From positions 130,890,545 to 130,954,544 of the forward strand of contig OZ018328.1 of assembly GCA_963969495.1 (NCBI GenBank): DNA of 64,000 nt, read 5' to 3'. Below, piece after piece: positions 22,254 through 34,129 of this stretch (positions within the stretch are counted from its first letter, which is position 1; every line of letters starts with the position of its first letter). A program made the position numbers and the translations under genes. This DNA comes from Ceratothoa steindachneri. Lineage: Eukaryota; Arthropoda; Malacostraca; Isopoda; Cymothoidae. The notes under the pieces are model-generated. The model was not told where the DNA came from. It did no database searches and saw only the letters and a list, made by a program, of their open reading frames with translations.

Positions 22254-23641
22254 TGTGATAGAACGAGTTGAAGCTGCGTTAATTTCAACTCCTACCACAT
22301 GTTATTTAAAACCACGATGCTCCCACGTGCATCTTCGCCTTGAAGCTTGGCACCTTATCGCAGCCAACTGAGTCAATGTTTAAACAAGGAGGTTATCGTC
22401 CCCCCGTTTGCCCCCATACGCCGACCTCGCCAGATTGAGTTAGGCTTATGGGCAGATAAGTCATTGTTCTCCGGCTCGGCTGTGCATTCCCTCGAAGCTC
22501 CCACTCTATTGTCTTCCCACGCCAAGGAGATGTCCTGGCTATTTATATGGAAACTTTACCACTAAGATCAGATTGGAGATCCAGATTTTCGTCGCGAAAC
22601 ATCACCACAACCCTCTCTTCCTTTGTGTGCCAAGGGACCTCGACCTCGAGATTCACCATCACTTGTCCAGAAGGAGGACAATATTCCTTGAGTGCCAAAG
22701 GTTCGAGCCTTTCGTGACGCCAAGTCCCCAAGGCTTCCCCCCCTGTTGTTCAGAGGAGAACAGCATTAGAACAGCCATTGTTCGTTTTGAGCCCTTCGCC
22801 AAGAAACGGTTCTCTTCCCCCCCCCCTGTTGTTCAGAGGAGAACAGCATTAGAACAGCCATTGTTCTTGAGCCCGTAGACAAGAGACGGTTCTTACCCCC
22901 CCCCCTTGTTGTTCAGAGGAGAACAACATTAGAACAGCCATTGTTCGTTTTGAGCCCTTCGCCAAGAAACGGTTCTCACCCCCCCCCCCCTGTTGTTCAG
23001 AGGAGAACAGCATTAGAACAGCCATTGTTCTTGAGCCCGTAGACAAGAGACGGTTCTCACCCCCCCCCTTTGTTCAGAAGAGAACAACGTAGAACAGCCA
23101 TTGTTCTTTAAGCCGTTCGTCGAGAAACGGTTCTCCTTCCCAAGACGCCACGTCAGGATCCTTTTATTCCCCCCCCTTCGGTTGGAACTCGCCAGCGGAC
23201 CGAAATTCCTTCAAGCCACCTTCCACTGCACCACTAGTGTAAAAGTTACGTAAGCCAAACGTCACCTTTGAGTACTTAACCCTTTTGTCAATTCTATCCT
23301 GTGCTTTAATTGGTTTATCGAACCATCCCATCTCTTTAACTCTATATTTGTTTACCTTTTTAAATCCTTTAAATCCTCGGATTAGCCGAGCCCCCACGAC
23401 CCTTTCAATTCTCTGTTTATGTCAATATTTTCCGTCTTGTGGTTGTTGATAGTTATTATTAATAAAACTCTATTTTATTAATGATAGCAATATTAATATC
23501 CTTGAGCTCAGTTCCACTTCTTAAGCATATCGAAGATACATAATATCGGCCGCCAGACAGTAACGCACTCTAGAGATAATTAAAGAAGTTCCCTCAACGA
23601 ATAGTGATATATGGTATATCGTCGGGAGTCATTCTACGACC
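22254..23641 (+). mobile_element. Solo LTR, copy 1
   Basis: The segment begins TGTGATAGAACGAGTTGAAG and ends ATTCTACGACC, and is flanked by the same five bases AAATC (22249-22253 and 23642-23646). A second copy sits at 60494-61957 with its own duplication. A TG start, a near-CA end (here CC, CA in copy 2), a 5-bp target duplication and no internal coding region fit a solo LTR of a Gypsy or BEL-type element left by recombination between the two LTRs. TTTATATGGAAAC (22539) may be the promoter region and AATAAA (23461) a polyadenylation signal, which puts transcription on the + strand. Length is 1388 bp. Confidence 0.85.
22744..23145 (+). repeat. 82-bp minisatellite inside the solo LTR
   Basis: Five units with starts at 22744, 22828, 22908, 22991 and 23071 (period 80-84 bp). 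Each unit has TGTTGTTCAGAGGAGAAC, GAACAGCCATTGTTC, an AAGAAACGGTTCTC block and a run of C. Within the unit, GTTGTTC/GAACAAC-type and GAACA/TGTTC pairs could fold as small hairpins. Confidence 0.88.
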
Positions 23642-23646
23642 AAATC

Positions 23647-23880
23647 CTTTCGCATATCTATCGATCACAGCTATCGGTATATCGCCTTTTGCTTTGCTCA
23701 CCACTTGTTCACCCATTATAAGCTTTCATTTTAACACCAATTTGCAATTTTGGAAGTTACTTGCCTATTTGATTAGTGTTAAAGTTTGTATTTTATTGTT
23801 TGAGAATGTCCATGTTTGTTATTCTAATTATTCAAATTTTTAAATAGAATGAAACTTTTTAAAAATAAATAATATTTGAA
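23647..23880. other. No gene recognised
   Basis: AT-rich DNA right of the solo LTR. A 79-codon frame (23604-23843) starts inside the LTR and is not convincing. Confidence 0.4.
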
Positions 23881-24310
23881 ATTTTTGCATTTTTAAAACA
23901 AAAAGAAAATTACAAATGGTAAAGTTCCGAAAAAAATGAGAAAATTCATTAGAATTGAGGCATGACTGGTTTTCAATCGTTTTCCCCTATATTTGAAGGT
24001 TTTATCAAAGTTCTTTCTAAAATAGATTTTTCATTTTAATCTTTAGCCGGAGGAAATATCTACTGGACCCTAAAACCCAGAAAATCAAAAGAAAAAGCCC
24101 GGTTGTTTTTATTGTATTTCAAAAGAATTCCGATAAGTTTGGGGTGTTTTTTTACTTTCAGCCTAGAAAATAAGCATGGATTTAAAAAAAACACATACCA
24201 AGAGTAAATTAATAGGAGATATGTACTGGTAACCTTTCAACTTTTTTAAGAACAAAAGCCAGTTGCCAAACGCGGATAGGCCGTAGGCCGCAAGCTCTCC
24301 CTTACAAGAT
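23881..24310 (+). repeat. Dispersed repeat family R1, copy 1
   Basis: Shares with 33640-34065 the ordered blocks ATTACAAATGGTAAAGTT, TTCTAAAATAGATTTT, TTTTAATCTTTAGC(C/A)GGAGG, CTACTGG, GGCCTAGAAAATAAGCAT-like and GGATATGTACT-like motifs, and an ending near AAAGCC(A/G)TTGCCA. No coding capacity is visible. Type unknown, possibly a non-autonomous transposon or LINE 3' end. Confidence 0.75.
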
Positions 24311-26725
24311 AAGTAACACAGGTTCATCTTGTATATTCATAATTTAAAATGTGGCCTTTTCCCTCCCTCATTCTACTCTATTTCTTTAAAGCGGTGTAGT
24401 TAAGCAGTGTCTTTAGAGCAGTCGTTTGCTCTGTTTGTGGGTGTAGGGGAGTAAATCCATTTGATCATAAAGGATATTTTCCCTCCACTAAGAAAACAAA
24501 GAAGATAGTCTGGTTACACCTTTTAAAAAGTAAAAAGAAAGAATTTTAAGAGCCCATCTGACGACTAAAAAAGTAAAAAGAGGGGTTAAAGAAATACAGA
24601 CCAACAGGTACCGTACCCTATCGTAACATAGAAATGATAGCGAGAATCTAAACTAAAACTCTCAGTTAAAAACTAACTCTATGGTTATAAAAACAGCGTC
24701 CGTCCTCTGGATACTTTTCCTTCTCCTTCTAGTAGATCCTATCCAAATTGTAAATAAATGATATGCCATTACTATAAAAGTTATTTTATTGAAACAGGAC
24801 AGGTAGTATTTATTTAATCGAATAATGAATATTTGCAACGAACAATGAGCAAAGTTGAATGAACTCATGGAGAATGCGTAGAAGGAAATAGTGTTAGAAC
24901 GATCGCCCTATGAAAGAGATGAGCAATGACGGGAAATAATTAGTCATCCTAAAGTTAAATCACTATGTCTCGGATTAAACAATAAGTAGCGATGATGCGT
25001 AGATAATTCATTCGTGCAAAGGCAGGCATGCAAACGTCCGACATCGAGTTAGCAAATAATCAAGTAAACTGCAGTTGCGATTGGAATGGGGAGATTTAAG
25101 TTCTTTCGAGTGACGTTGTAATAAAAACAAATACCAATAGCAAAAGTAAAAAACAAATTAGTTAATAGCGGAGTAGGACGAAGTCGGATGAATACAAAAG
25201 GAAATTTTGCCTTAAGTAGAGGTCAGAAAAGACAGAGGCTAAGTGTCTCAACCTTCATGATACCAGAGGAAAGGAGAAATGATGCAACGGTGAGCTGTGT
25301 TGGAGAATAACGTTGTCATCAGAGGTCGAAAGACCGTTATGTGTGCAGGATAAGTCTGTGCCCTGGATCAATGTCGTAGGGGGGAAAGGGAATGGCATCA
25401 ATAAATGAAAGACGGTAAAAAGATATTTCGAGATTAAAATGGAAATAGCTATTTTCTAGTGAGGAAAATGTTTAACCAAACCAGGGATCGTCAGGCAACA
25501 GAAAGTGCGAGATTAATGCTTATTTTTTCTTGTTGTCGACCAGAAGGCAGCTTGAATTCAAGCTGAGGCAAATTCTCTCTACAGAATGGAACTACATTGT
25601 CAGGTAAAAGGTTTGCGATTTCTGTTGAATCTGCTTTTGCTGCTCTCTCTTAATAGTAAAGTGAGGGTGGAGAGGGTGTATCAGGCTTGTACTAAATACG
25701 TTGTGAGCCTGAAGAAGTGGATGTTGTTCCCATTAGGCAACTGTGTGGGCTTTAGACATATGTCCCACAGTGCGATGAGAAGATATAGATCAGTACATTA
25801 GGGTATATTAGAACAAAATTCCCATCTAAAGGGTTTTGTCTCAAGGTGACTTCATAGTGATGAGGCAAAAGTCCTTCAACCCCGCTGTTCTTGCACAAAT
25901 TCCACAAAATGCATTTCTAATCAAAAGCAAATGTGATAATTGAAATAAAGAAAAGGGTTTGGATATGATATCTCGAAATATTGAGAACAAATTTTGAATT
26001 AATGTGTCACTCCTATACGACTATGGTAAGGGCTCAGATTGATGAAGGGGAAAATTAATAGAAATTTTACCTATAAATAATTGGAATGAGTTAGTCTGAA
26101 AACTTGAAATACTCTCCGAAGATTTGCGCAAGGTATAAATAGTCGCAAATAATAATAAATCGTAATAAAATGTGAACAAGCGACACAAAGTTTCTTCCTT
26201 TAGAATTATGATATGGTAACTATACATTGATTTCAAGGAAGAATCTAATTATTTAATGTTTATGTTCGACTGGACTAAGCTCTGTAATCCAAAACTCAAA
26301 TAGATGTTTTTTTCAAGATTTAATCCCCCCTCCCCCCCGCCCCTATACCGTCTAAATAACGAAAGTGAAATTTATTCTAAAAATATTTAAGAAACTTAGT
26401 CTTTGAATAGAAAAAATAGAAAGTAGAGGAAAGGGAAAGTGACGCAACACGCTAAATGTACGCCCCTTTTAAGCGATGCACAGAGACTCTTCGCACATTG
26501 GAAGCTTTGTCTAGAATGATTCCTTCGCGTAGTATTCATTACTTTCTGCGCTCTGACAATGCGAGCTACTTTGAAAGGAAAGAGATGGCACACATATAGA
26601 CCACGACTGGTTAACCTTTAGGAGATAATAGAACTCCGCAGCAAATGTATGTAGACATGAGGACATCACTAAGCTATAATGGAGCTGTACAGTGTTGCAA
26701 ACAATGGAGAAAAAAAAAATATATA
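24311..26725. other. No gene or element recognised
   Basis: About 2.4 kb of AT-rich DNA. I checked both strands for transposase, reverse transcriptase and protease landmarks and saw none. The longest frames (71 codons at 25586 + and 26021 -, and a frame ending 26511 - that is mostly repeat) have no recognisable motif. A C-rich run lies at 26326-26345. Confidence 0.5.
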
Positions 26726-26974
<249 letters not shown>

Positions 26975-27161
26975 GGGACGTTGTTCTGTGAAGGGGGGGG
27001 GGGATGATAACAGTGTTGTAATTGGCTATGGGCGTAATGATGCGAGTGGAACTAGTTACCACCGCGGATGCAATTTGACGTATATGTCAAAGAGTGGTCA
27101 GCATGCGGCTCCGTTTAAGGTTTGGAATCCGCACTCGCTTGGCTCAAAATCTTGCCTCGAC

Positions 27162-27162
27162 G

Positions 27163-27234
<72 letters not shown>
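27162..27234. repeat. (TA)n microsatellite
   Basis: TA tract ending directly at the base of the 21-bp-stem hairpin. Confidence 0.96.
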
Positions 27235-27236
<2 letters not shown>

Positions 27237-27286
27237 CCACGATGCTCATCGCCAGAGCTACCATCCTGGCGATGAGCGTCGTGGTC
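27235..27286. repeat. Perfectly spaced 21-bp inverted repeat (hairpin)
   Basis: Arms 27235-27255 (GACCACGATGCTCATCGCCA...) and 27266-27286 are complementary over 21 bp except for one A/G position that would be a G-U pair in RNA. The loop is 10 bases (AGCTACCATC). A third related piece, GCGATGAGCG, follows at 27297. A B-box-like GGTTCAAATCC lies at 27319-27329, but no A box is evident. Confidence 0.9.
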
Positions 27287-27523
27287 ATAATATAAGCGAT
27301 GAGCGCTTGATGACACAGGTTCAAATCCAACTTCTCATTTATTTTCATATAACGGTTAAAATAGTTTGCCCTATCTTTCCGTTCTCTCTCTCCCATTTTC
27401 CTTCTTTAGCTTCCATTGGTAGATGTAATATTCTCCTTAGCGTTTTTCCGGGTTGTGTTACCAATTTCCATTTCCTTGAGCCTTTAAATACATCTATATA
27501 TCACGTGTCATGTGATTTTGAAT

Positions 27524-27524
<1 letters not shown>

Positions 27525-27585
<61 letters not shown>
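27525..27585. repeat. (TA)n microsatellite
   Basis: TA tract. The interval 27287-27524 before it has no recognised gene. Confidence 0.96.
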
Positions 27586-27590
<5 letters not shown>

Positions 27591-28025
27591 CATTATACTG
27601 TATATCTGTCTCTCTATCTCTTTCTCTCGTGACCTCCCATATTTATCTTGCATTTCGAACCTATTGCTTTCTTAATTGTGTTCTTATCAAGCCTTCGGGT
27701 AGTCTTTAGATTATTGGATCTGCCATCAACCCACCTTTTAATAATGAGTTTAATTTATATTTTTTTATCTTTTTGTTGTACTTCAGCTGCTCCTATGTTT
27801 AATCTAAATTCAGTTAATTCATTTAATGATTGGTTATAATTTCTAGTTTTGTGCATTTTCTCTCTTTTCCCTTATGCTTATATATTGCAGTTTTTTGCCG
27901 TTTCCCATCATTCCTTGGAAATGAATGTTGGATAGATTGCGAAAGAACTTGGACATTAAGGTTCACTTTCCTTGCGGGCTTTGCATCTATTGTTTATTCA
28001 CGCGATACTTTTGTGAGTTTTCCTC
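27586..28025. other. No gene recognised
   Basis: T-rich sequence with overlapping short + frames (27648-27839, 27830-28110) that have no recognisable domain. Confidence 0.4.
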
Positions 28026-28045
28026 ACATATACACACATACACAT

Positions 28046-28111
<66 letters not shown>
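28026..28111. repeat. Compound (CA)n/(TA)n microsatellite
   Basis: An ACACATACACACACAC run (28028-28056) followed by a TA tract to 28111. The Tc1-like remnant begins right after it. Confidence 0.95.
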
Positions 28112-28116
<5 letters not shown>

Positions 28117-28129
28117 AAACTCTATATTA

Positions 28130-29190
28130 AATAACATTATTAATATTTAATATCGAGTTGATCCTACTTTAGCTGCAATAACCTCTTCTCATTACATCGA
28201 GCAATAGAGTCGTACTTGTTTTGGGCAGTGGTTGTGGGAATATTAAACCATTTTTGAAGCAGAACCTGTTTCAGTTTTTTCAGAGATGATGGAGCGAAAC
28301 GGTTTATTATTTACTTCTCTAAATCGCACCAGAGATGTTTGATTATATCAAGATCTCGTATTAGTATAGCTCAGAATTGTACTCTTTGTGCGACGTTTCA
28401 ACAAATTTGTGAATTGGCCCATTATCGCTCTGGAAGATGGTTTTACCATTGGGAAACAGTAATTTGTATAATTCCGAGAACTAAGTCCCCCAAATTTAAC
28501 AAATACTCCTTTAAATAACCTTAAAATTCAATACTATCAGAGGACAAAGAGAAGTCCACGATATATTTGACTAAACCATCACAGAACCACCCCCATGCTT
28601 TATGGTTTTTGGCCCCGCAATCGGCTGAAAAGATTTATTGGGGTGCTCCAAATGTAAGTTCGTAATGAACAAGGTAAATGCATGAAAGATAATTGTCAGT
28701 CAAGATAATATCCTTCCACTTGTCTATTTTTAACTTAATGAGGTCTTCGCCTCATTTTAGGCGTTTTTTACATTGCTGAGGAAAATAAAAAGGTTTGGCA
28801 ATGGCAGTCTTTGCATTGGATCCAACATTTTGACCTCTCGACCCAGCGTTTTGGTTGATACTTTGTTGGTAAGATGTTGGTTTTGGTTTAGCTCTGCAAT
28901 CAGTCACCTTAGTAGCTGTGGTTCTGTGATTTACTGAGACAATGTATTTTAATATTCTCGGGTCTTTGTCAGCGTTTAGCCTTCCGTTATTAGTTACTCA
29001 TCTTGGACCTAATACTCATGGTTATTAGTATGCTGCAGGACTTTACCAACAGTTCCTCTCAAATCTTTAAGCAAAACGTCAGTTCTTGTTACAAAAGCGC
29101 CAGTCATTAGCACGCCAACAATTTGCCATCTTTGGAAATCAGAAAGCTCACACATTTTGACATAGACTGACGCGGGAATATGTATGAAAG
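28130..29190 (-). pseudogene. Tc1-like transposase, family A, decayed
   Basis: On the reverse strand, from high to low coordinate: an HTH region (ELSDFQRWQIVGVLMTGA near 29080-29160, DLRGTVGKVLQ), a second HTH piece (AELNQNQHLTNKVSTKTLGR near 28830-28900), a catalytic-core trace HPNKSFQPIAGPKTIKHGGG (28600-28650; the family consensus here is a ...KHGGGSVMVWG motif), and the C-terminus DLEK...NRFAPSSLKKLKQVLLQK (28225-28330) with YDSIARCNEKRLLQLK near 28160. This is the order of a Tc1/mariner DDE transposase of ~340 residues. Numerous stops and frameshifts break it. Confidence 0.75.
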
Positions 29191-29224
29191 TGAAATATAT
29201 AAAAAATTACAGCTCAGCCTATTT

Positions 29225-29830
29225 TATTAATAAATACCTCCAATTGATGTGTGTAGTCAATCTTTGCAATGATGTCCCTCCATCTTCAAAACTGCTTCAA
29301 TTTGTTTCGACATGCTGAATACCAAATTTTGGATATCTTGACTGATATTGCTCCATTTTGGTTTACTGGGCACCCACGACTGCTCACAATTAGATGGATT
29401 CTGTCTATAAACCGCCAGTTTGATTGTCACCAACAAATTTTCTATTAAGGTCACAAAATTCGATGTTATTCTCTTGCTTTGTGACAAAGTCCACCATCTA
29501 GCTATAAAAAAAACAAACAGTTATCGTCCCTAAATTAGTCCTAATGTTTTGGGGAAAAAGTGCTGATAAAGCACATTTGGTATTTTTTTAAGTTAAGGTC
29601 AGTATTATTGGGCAAAATTGTTAGTGTTCCTGTTTCCTAAGTTGAGAAGCAACTAAAAAAATGGATAGTGTCCGTATTCTTCACCCTGGGCTCTACATAG
29701 GACTCGTGATAGCGCTCCCTTTTTCGCCTCCTAACGAAAAATCTTCCAGAAGCTGCAAACATGCGGAATGAAGCTTTATAAGCGAATATCACTTTAACTC
29801 AGTCTTCAACAGTCCATTTAACCTCATTGA
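29225..29830 (-). pseudogene. Tc1-like transposase, family B, copy 1
   Basis: The C-terminal half of a Tc1-like DDE transposase: TVED.VKVIF (29800-29830), SGRFFVRRRKRERYHES (29700-29760) and, in the last frame, PSNCEQSWVPSKPKWSNIS then MSKQIEAVLKMEGHH (29257-29400). The residues after VIF, normally SDE with the first catalytic Asp, read AYK here. A more distant copy of the same family lies on the same strand at 36560-37250, and both share long stretches of nucleotide similarity. Confidence 0.7.
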
Positions 29831-29834
29831 ATTG

Positions 29835-30115
29835 CTAGGATCGTTTTCAATGATCACCTGGATCTCTACAACAAATCCTGTGATTCTTTTATATCAAAAC
29901 GATTAGAAGGAGGTTTTAGAGCCGCCGCTCCCTCTTAATCACAACCTGACCAACTCTTTTCTGATCCTCTGCACCGTCTTCAGATCGAGACCCACGCATT
30001 CAAAGATGTTCGCATTTGATCTTTCGATGTTAATCCCAAGCATAACAGCCTGTTTTTGTAGGACCGACGCCAGATAACACTCATGAACGGAATTACCCAC
30101 CGCGCCCTATAAATG
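29835..30115 (-). pseudogene. Tc1/mariner N-terminal HTH piece
   Basis: The reverse strand reads NANIFECVGLDLKTVQRIRK (about 29960-30010), then VGEIQ/VVEIQVIIENDPSNSMR (29835-29875). This is the N-terminal DNA-binding part of another Tc1/mariner-type transposase. It abuts the family B C-terminal half, so the pair may be one chimeric element or a fusion of two insertions. Distinguishing these would need a full-length relative. Confidence 0.5.
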
Positions 30116-31050
30116 GGGATCAATTCAGGTTCAATATCCAATAAAGCATCAAAAATTATCTACTAATGGCTGACTTTTAGACCTTCCACCTAAGGACTGA
30201 AAGGCATTATTGTTTAATGAATTAAGATTGCTAAGGTACCAATGGCAAAAAAGGATATGCTTAACAAATATGATTTACTTTGATCTAATTTTCCTAACCG
30301 CGATATAAAATGTATAAATATGAGAGCATCTTTGCTCTTTGGCAAAAGAATGAGCGAGAGACAAATAGAAGGTTATTCCATGTTTTCCAAATTGGTGTAA
30401 AAGAAATCAACAAAAACGTATGGGATGACCAGTAAAATGAACATGTGTAGGGGAAGATGATATGAATGCAAAGAGTGCAATTGTAAAGCTAAGGAACCGG
30501 GTGGGTTTGAGAATTCTGTGGTAGCTATTAATGTAAAATGATTTGCCTGCCGCTATGCAGTCATCGCCCTACCTTGGTGCTTTGAAGATCCAGCTCTTCT
30601 CGCAGGGCTTTTCTTGGTTGGTAGATAAGCGGTTTGTAAAGGCGCGTGACCTTCTAGACGCTATGCAAAAATGGCTATAATTATGAAGGATTATAAAGGT
30701 TTAAATCTCATATTCTTTAATCTCTAACTTTCACACGAAACTTTAACCTTTAGTGATCTGTAAAGAAACTGGTAAAGATGGAAGGAATAAAAATGTATGG
30801 AAGATACAAATTCTCACTCAGATAATGGGGCCGGGAGGGAATGATAATGCGCGCGTTAGATTCTGGATAGCGCGCCATCTTCTCGATGACAGCTACAGCA
30901 GGGTTAACCCTGCTATACCTGACACCTCCTTACAGGGACCACCCCGGCAAGAATCCGTTAAGTTGATAGCAAGTTTGGAATACCAATGAGCTTTTAGCAT
31001 TGTACTGGGCATAAAATGACGAGTATCAATGAAGAATTAGGTCTTTCATG
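30116..31050. other. No gene recognised
   Basis: About 0.9 kb without a recognised element. The + frame at 30753-30989 (78 codons, TQIMGPGGNDNARVRFWIA) sits in a locally GC-richer patch but matches nothing I know. Confidence 0.45.
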
Positions 31051-31054
31051 AGCG

Positions 31055-31605
31055 TAAGCATAAGCTCGTCTCATTCATTGCTTATCGTATAAATGCTTAC
31101 AATCAATGCTCGCCAGCGAATGCTTGTGATTGAATGCTTACCAAAATGCTCGCAAATAAATGCTTACCATTTAATACATTGAACGCTTACCATTGTCTGC
31201 TTGTGAGTGAATCTTTTTCCTTGAATGTTTGCCATCCAATGCTTAACATTGAATACTTACAATAAATATTTACCATTGAATGTTTGACGCTGAATATTTG
31301 CCATCGAATGCTTATCATTAAATGTTTGCAATTAAATGCTTACTATTGAATGTTGCCCATTCAATATTTACATACAATCAATGCTTGACAGGGAATGCTT
31401 ACCATTCAATGCTTGCCATTGAATGTTTACCATTAGGTGTTTAGAATTGAATGTTTGCTATTGAATGCTACCATTTGATGTTTCCCATTCAATGCTTGTT
31501 AGGGAATGCTTACTATTCAATGCTTGACAGTGAATACTTACAATGGATCCTTGCCATGAATATTGGATGCTTGCTACTCAATACTTGCAATTGAATGCCT
31601 ACGCC
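31055..31605. repeat. Degenerate 14-bp minisatellite
   Basis: Roughly 38 units of GAATGYTTRCCATT in head-to-tail array. Units drift by substitution and by single-base indels. Unit ends AATG and CATT are complementary, so every junction reads CATT(G/C)AATG, a small near-palindrome. Since 14 is not a multiple of 3, no long reading frame is maintained. Confidence 0.9.
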
Positions 31606-31982
31606 AAACTTACAGATAACGAGCGTCGCTTTTTGATTCCGACCCAGACCTGACATCTGTGTTGCCTCGCTGACCCGCTTAGAAGAAAATGAAAGGAGTC
31701 GATTATGTTTTTGTTTTTTTTTAATCCTATTTGTATTTTCCTGCTGGGCTATACAACGAGAGTTAAAGCCACATTTTATTCCTTGGAAGACTTTCATTGT
31801 TCAGCCAAATTGCCCTAATCCTTTATTCAAATAAAATTTGTTTATTTTTCTCCTTTCCGCAGGGATAAGGGCATAATTATAGGTTTATGTAAATAACATA
31901 GCTTATTTATTGCGAGATAACTTGAACAATGGATACAATTTTCAATGCCAACAAAATAACAAATATACACGCCTATTTTATT
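31606..31982. other. No gene recognised
   Basis: A 94-codon reverse frame (31513-31797) overlaps the minisatellite and shows no domain. Confidence 0.4.
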
Positions 31983-32355
31983 ATATACTAGCTGACATAC
32001 TCCTCGTTGCACGGGTGCAAATTTAGATTCAAAGTGTTTAGATCAGGATTTCTTTCAGCAAACGCTGATTCGCTCGCTTCGCTCTATGCTGTCTGATTTG
32101 ACTCGGCTGCTTTTCAAATTTAGACTTCATAGATAACCTGGAATTGCCGCTTCCTTTATGTTTTCAAAGCCATGCCATATTTTAAGCCCCCACCTTGATT
32201 GGCGGGGTAATGTATGTGGGATGGCGGAACCCAACATAGCCTATAACCATCTGTGCAAAATTGTAGCTGAATACCTCCAGAAATCTGTCCGTCTATTGCG
32301 AACCTATACACAAATGAGCAAACTTTCTCTTTTAATATATTTTCAATACTAATCA
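31983..32355. repeat. Probable dispersed repeat with ACTAGCTGAC start
   Basis: Begins TATATACTAGCTGACATACT, continues CGTTGCACGGGTGCAAATTT, and ends near ACAAATGAGCAAACTTTCTC then TAATATATTTT. I recall this start/end pattern from widespread invertebrate interspersed repeats, but cannot classify it and no second copy exists in the window. Confidence 0.45.
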
Positions 32356-33639
32356 TAAGTATTGTCAGGATTAAACTTTTGAATTGAACGTTTTATTCAG
32401 TGTGCATCCTCATTTTGTCCTTTCATATCAATATGAAGACATTATATTTTAGTCACATTAACTCAAAGCAATGTTGTTCAAGCATTTTTTTTATGCTAGA
32501 CCAATAATAATAAGTAGATTTCTAAAAATAAATCTGATGAGTAAAATGCTGTTTATAATATCCAAGGGGTGGACGATCCTGCTTAGAATTCCCGCAAGGG
32601 ATGGCAGAGAAAGAACATTCTATGGCTGGATTGCTTGTGCATTGCGTTGCTCGTTCCATGATTTGGTCTAAATGTTTTGCTGAAGCTTTATTTTTTAAAT
32701 GGCTGTGTGGGAGGGTGTTAGAGTGTCACTCTGGGATCACCGCTATTTGAGGGGGGAAGGAGCACTCTCCCTGTGACACTCTTTCCCCAAATCTAGCCCA
32801 GTGAAGAAAACAACTGTTTTTACCACAGTTTTATTTATAAACTTAAACTTTAAGCAAAAACAAATCGATCACTTTGAATTGGGTTCGGAATTCGCTTATA
32901 TATGAAAAGAAATCCCTGGACTTACATAATGTGGCGCTGGCTTGATCACTAAACATGGCCTGGAGCAATTTTCAGCCGATTATGTGTGGGGAATTAATTC
33001 ATTGTGGGCGGAGGCTGAAAAGTTGAAGATTGTCGAACCGGACGTACACATGTGCATGTATCTGTTCGAGTTGTTTGTTTGTGTGTTATTTATTTAGTGC
33101 CTTTGAGTAATAGATACAAAAAATTCCTAAAGCCTGGTTTCGAGACAAGTTCTTGTTTGCATTTGTACTTGGTAAGGTTTAAATGGAATGGTGATATTTC
33201 CATGATATCAGCTAAGACGTGTTTCTTTGTTTATGGTAGAGTCTGGAAATTATAAACTTTTATGGAAGCAATATATGATAAAGAAACTTAGGTACGCGTT
33301 TTAATAGTCTTCCATGAGAAAAGATTAAAGAAGAATAGTAAAAAGTGGAGAATTGCCGCATGTCTCCAGAGTTGATCCAATAGTAACCAATTTGAAGCCT
33401 TTTTCATTTCTTCTTCTCTCCCGCCTTTTATTCCATTAAATTATATTTTAACTCTGGAATTTTTCTGTATTTTCTTTTCTGTTTAAAAAAAACAACTTTG
33501 AACAAGAGCAAATTTCGTGATATGGATATAGTTTTGGACATCAGTTTATCGTAGGAGTATATTTTAACTGTAAAGTTTTTTAAACAAAATGGTGAAGTTA
33601 AGAAAATATTTAGTATGATTATTATCGAATGCTTTGGAA
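32356..33639. other. No gene recognised
   Basis: AT-rich. A 9-bp inverted pair, GAGTGTCAC (32721) and GTGACACTC (32772), may form a weak stem. R1-like sequence may begin as early as 33600. Short frames have no recognisable domain. Confidence 0.45.
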
Positions 33640-34065
33640 TTTTAGACAACAAAAAGAATTACAAATGGTAAAGTTAGACTTAGGCATGGCACTTTCTTCG
33701 TATATTCGAAGGTTTTATCGAAGTTATTTCTAAAATAGATTTTCAATTTTAATCTTTAGCAGGAGGAAAAGGCTACTGGCCACTAAAAACGAGTAAAGCA
33801 AAATGAAATTATTAGAGTAAATTTAGATAGGGGGGGGGGAGAAATACAGTCGTGAGGATATCCCTATTTTCGTATTTCAAAATAATTCCAAATAAAATAT
33901 CTTGCCTTTCGGCCTAGAAAATAAGCATCCATGTAAAAAAAAAATAGTCTGAGAATAAATTATTAAGAGATATGTACTAGAAACCTTTTTCTTTTTCTTT
34001 TTTTAGATCAAAAGCCGTTGCCAGAGCCGGATAGACTGCAGGCCACAGACCGAAGGTCTGCATGC
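33640..34065 (+). repeat. Dispersed repeat family R1, copy 2
   Basis: Same block order as copy 1 at 23881-24310, ending AAAGCCGTTGCCAGAGCCGG. A small hairpin CAGACCGAAGGTCTG follows at 34047-34061. It forms an inverted pair with copy 3. Confidence 0.78.
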
Positions 34066-34129
34066 GAAGCGCAAGTGCTTTTGGTCGATGTTTTTACAAA
34101 TCCCTGCTTGTTTCGAGGCCTAAAGGCAC

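Noticed and set aside
27319..27329. tRNA or SINE at a B-box-like GGTTCAAATCC
   Set aside because: No A box at proper distance and no cloverleaf; likely chance or a very decayed SINE.
31055..31605. CRISPR-like array
   Set aside because: Units are contiguous 14-bp repeats without unique spacers, and the genome is eukaryotic.
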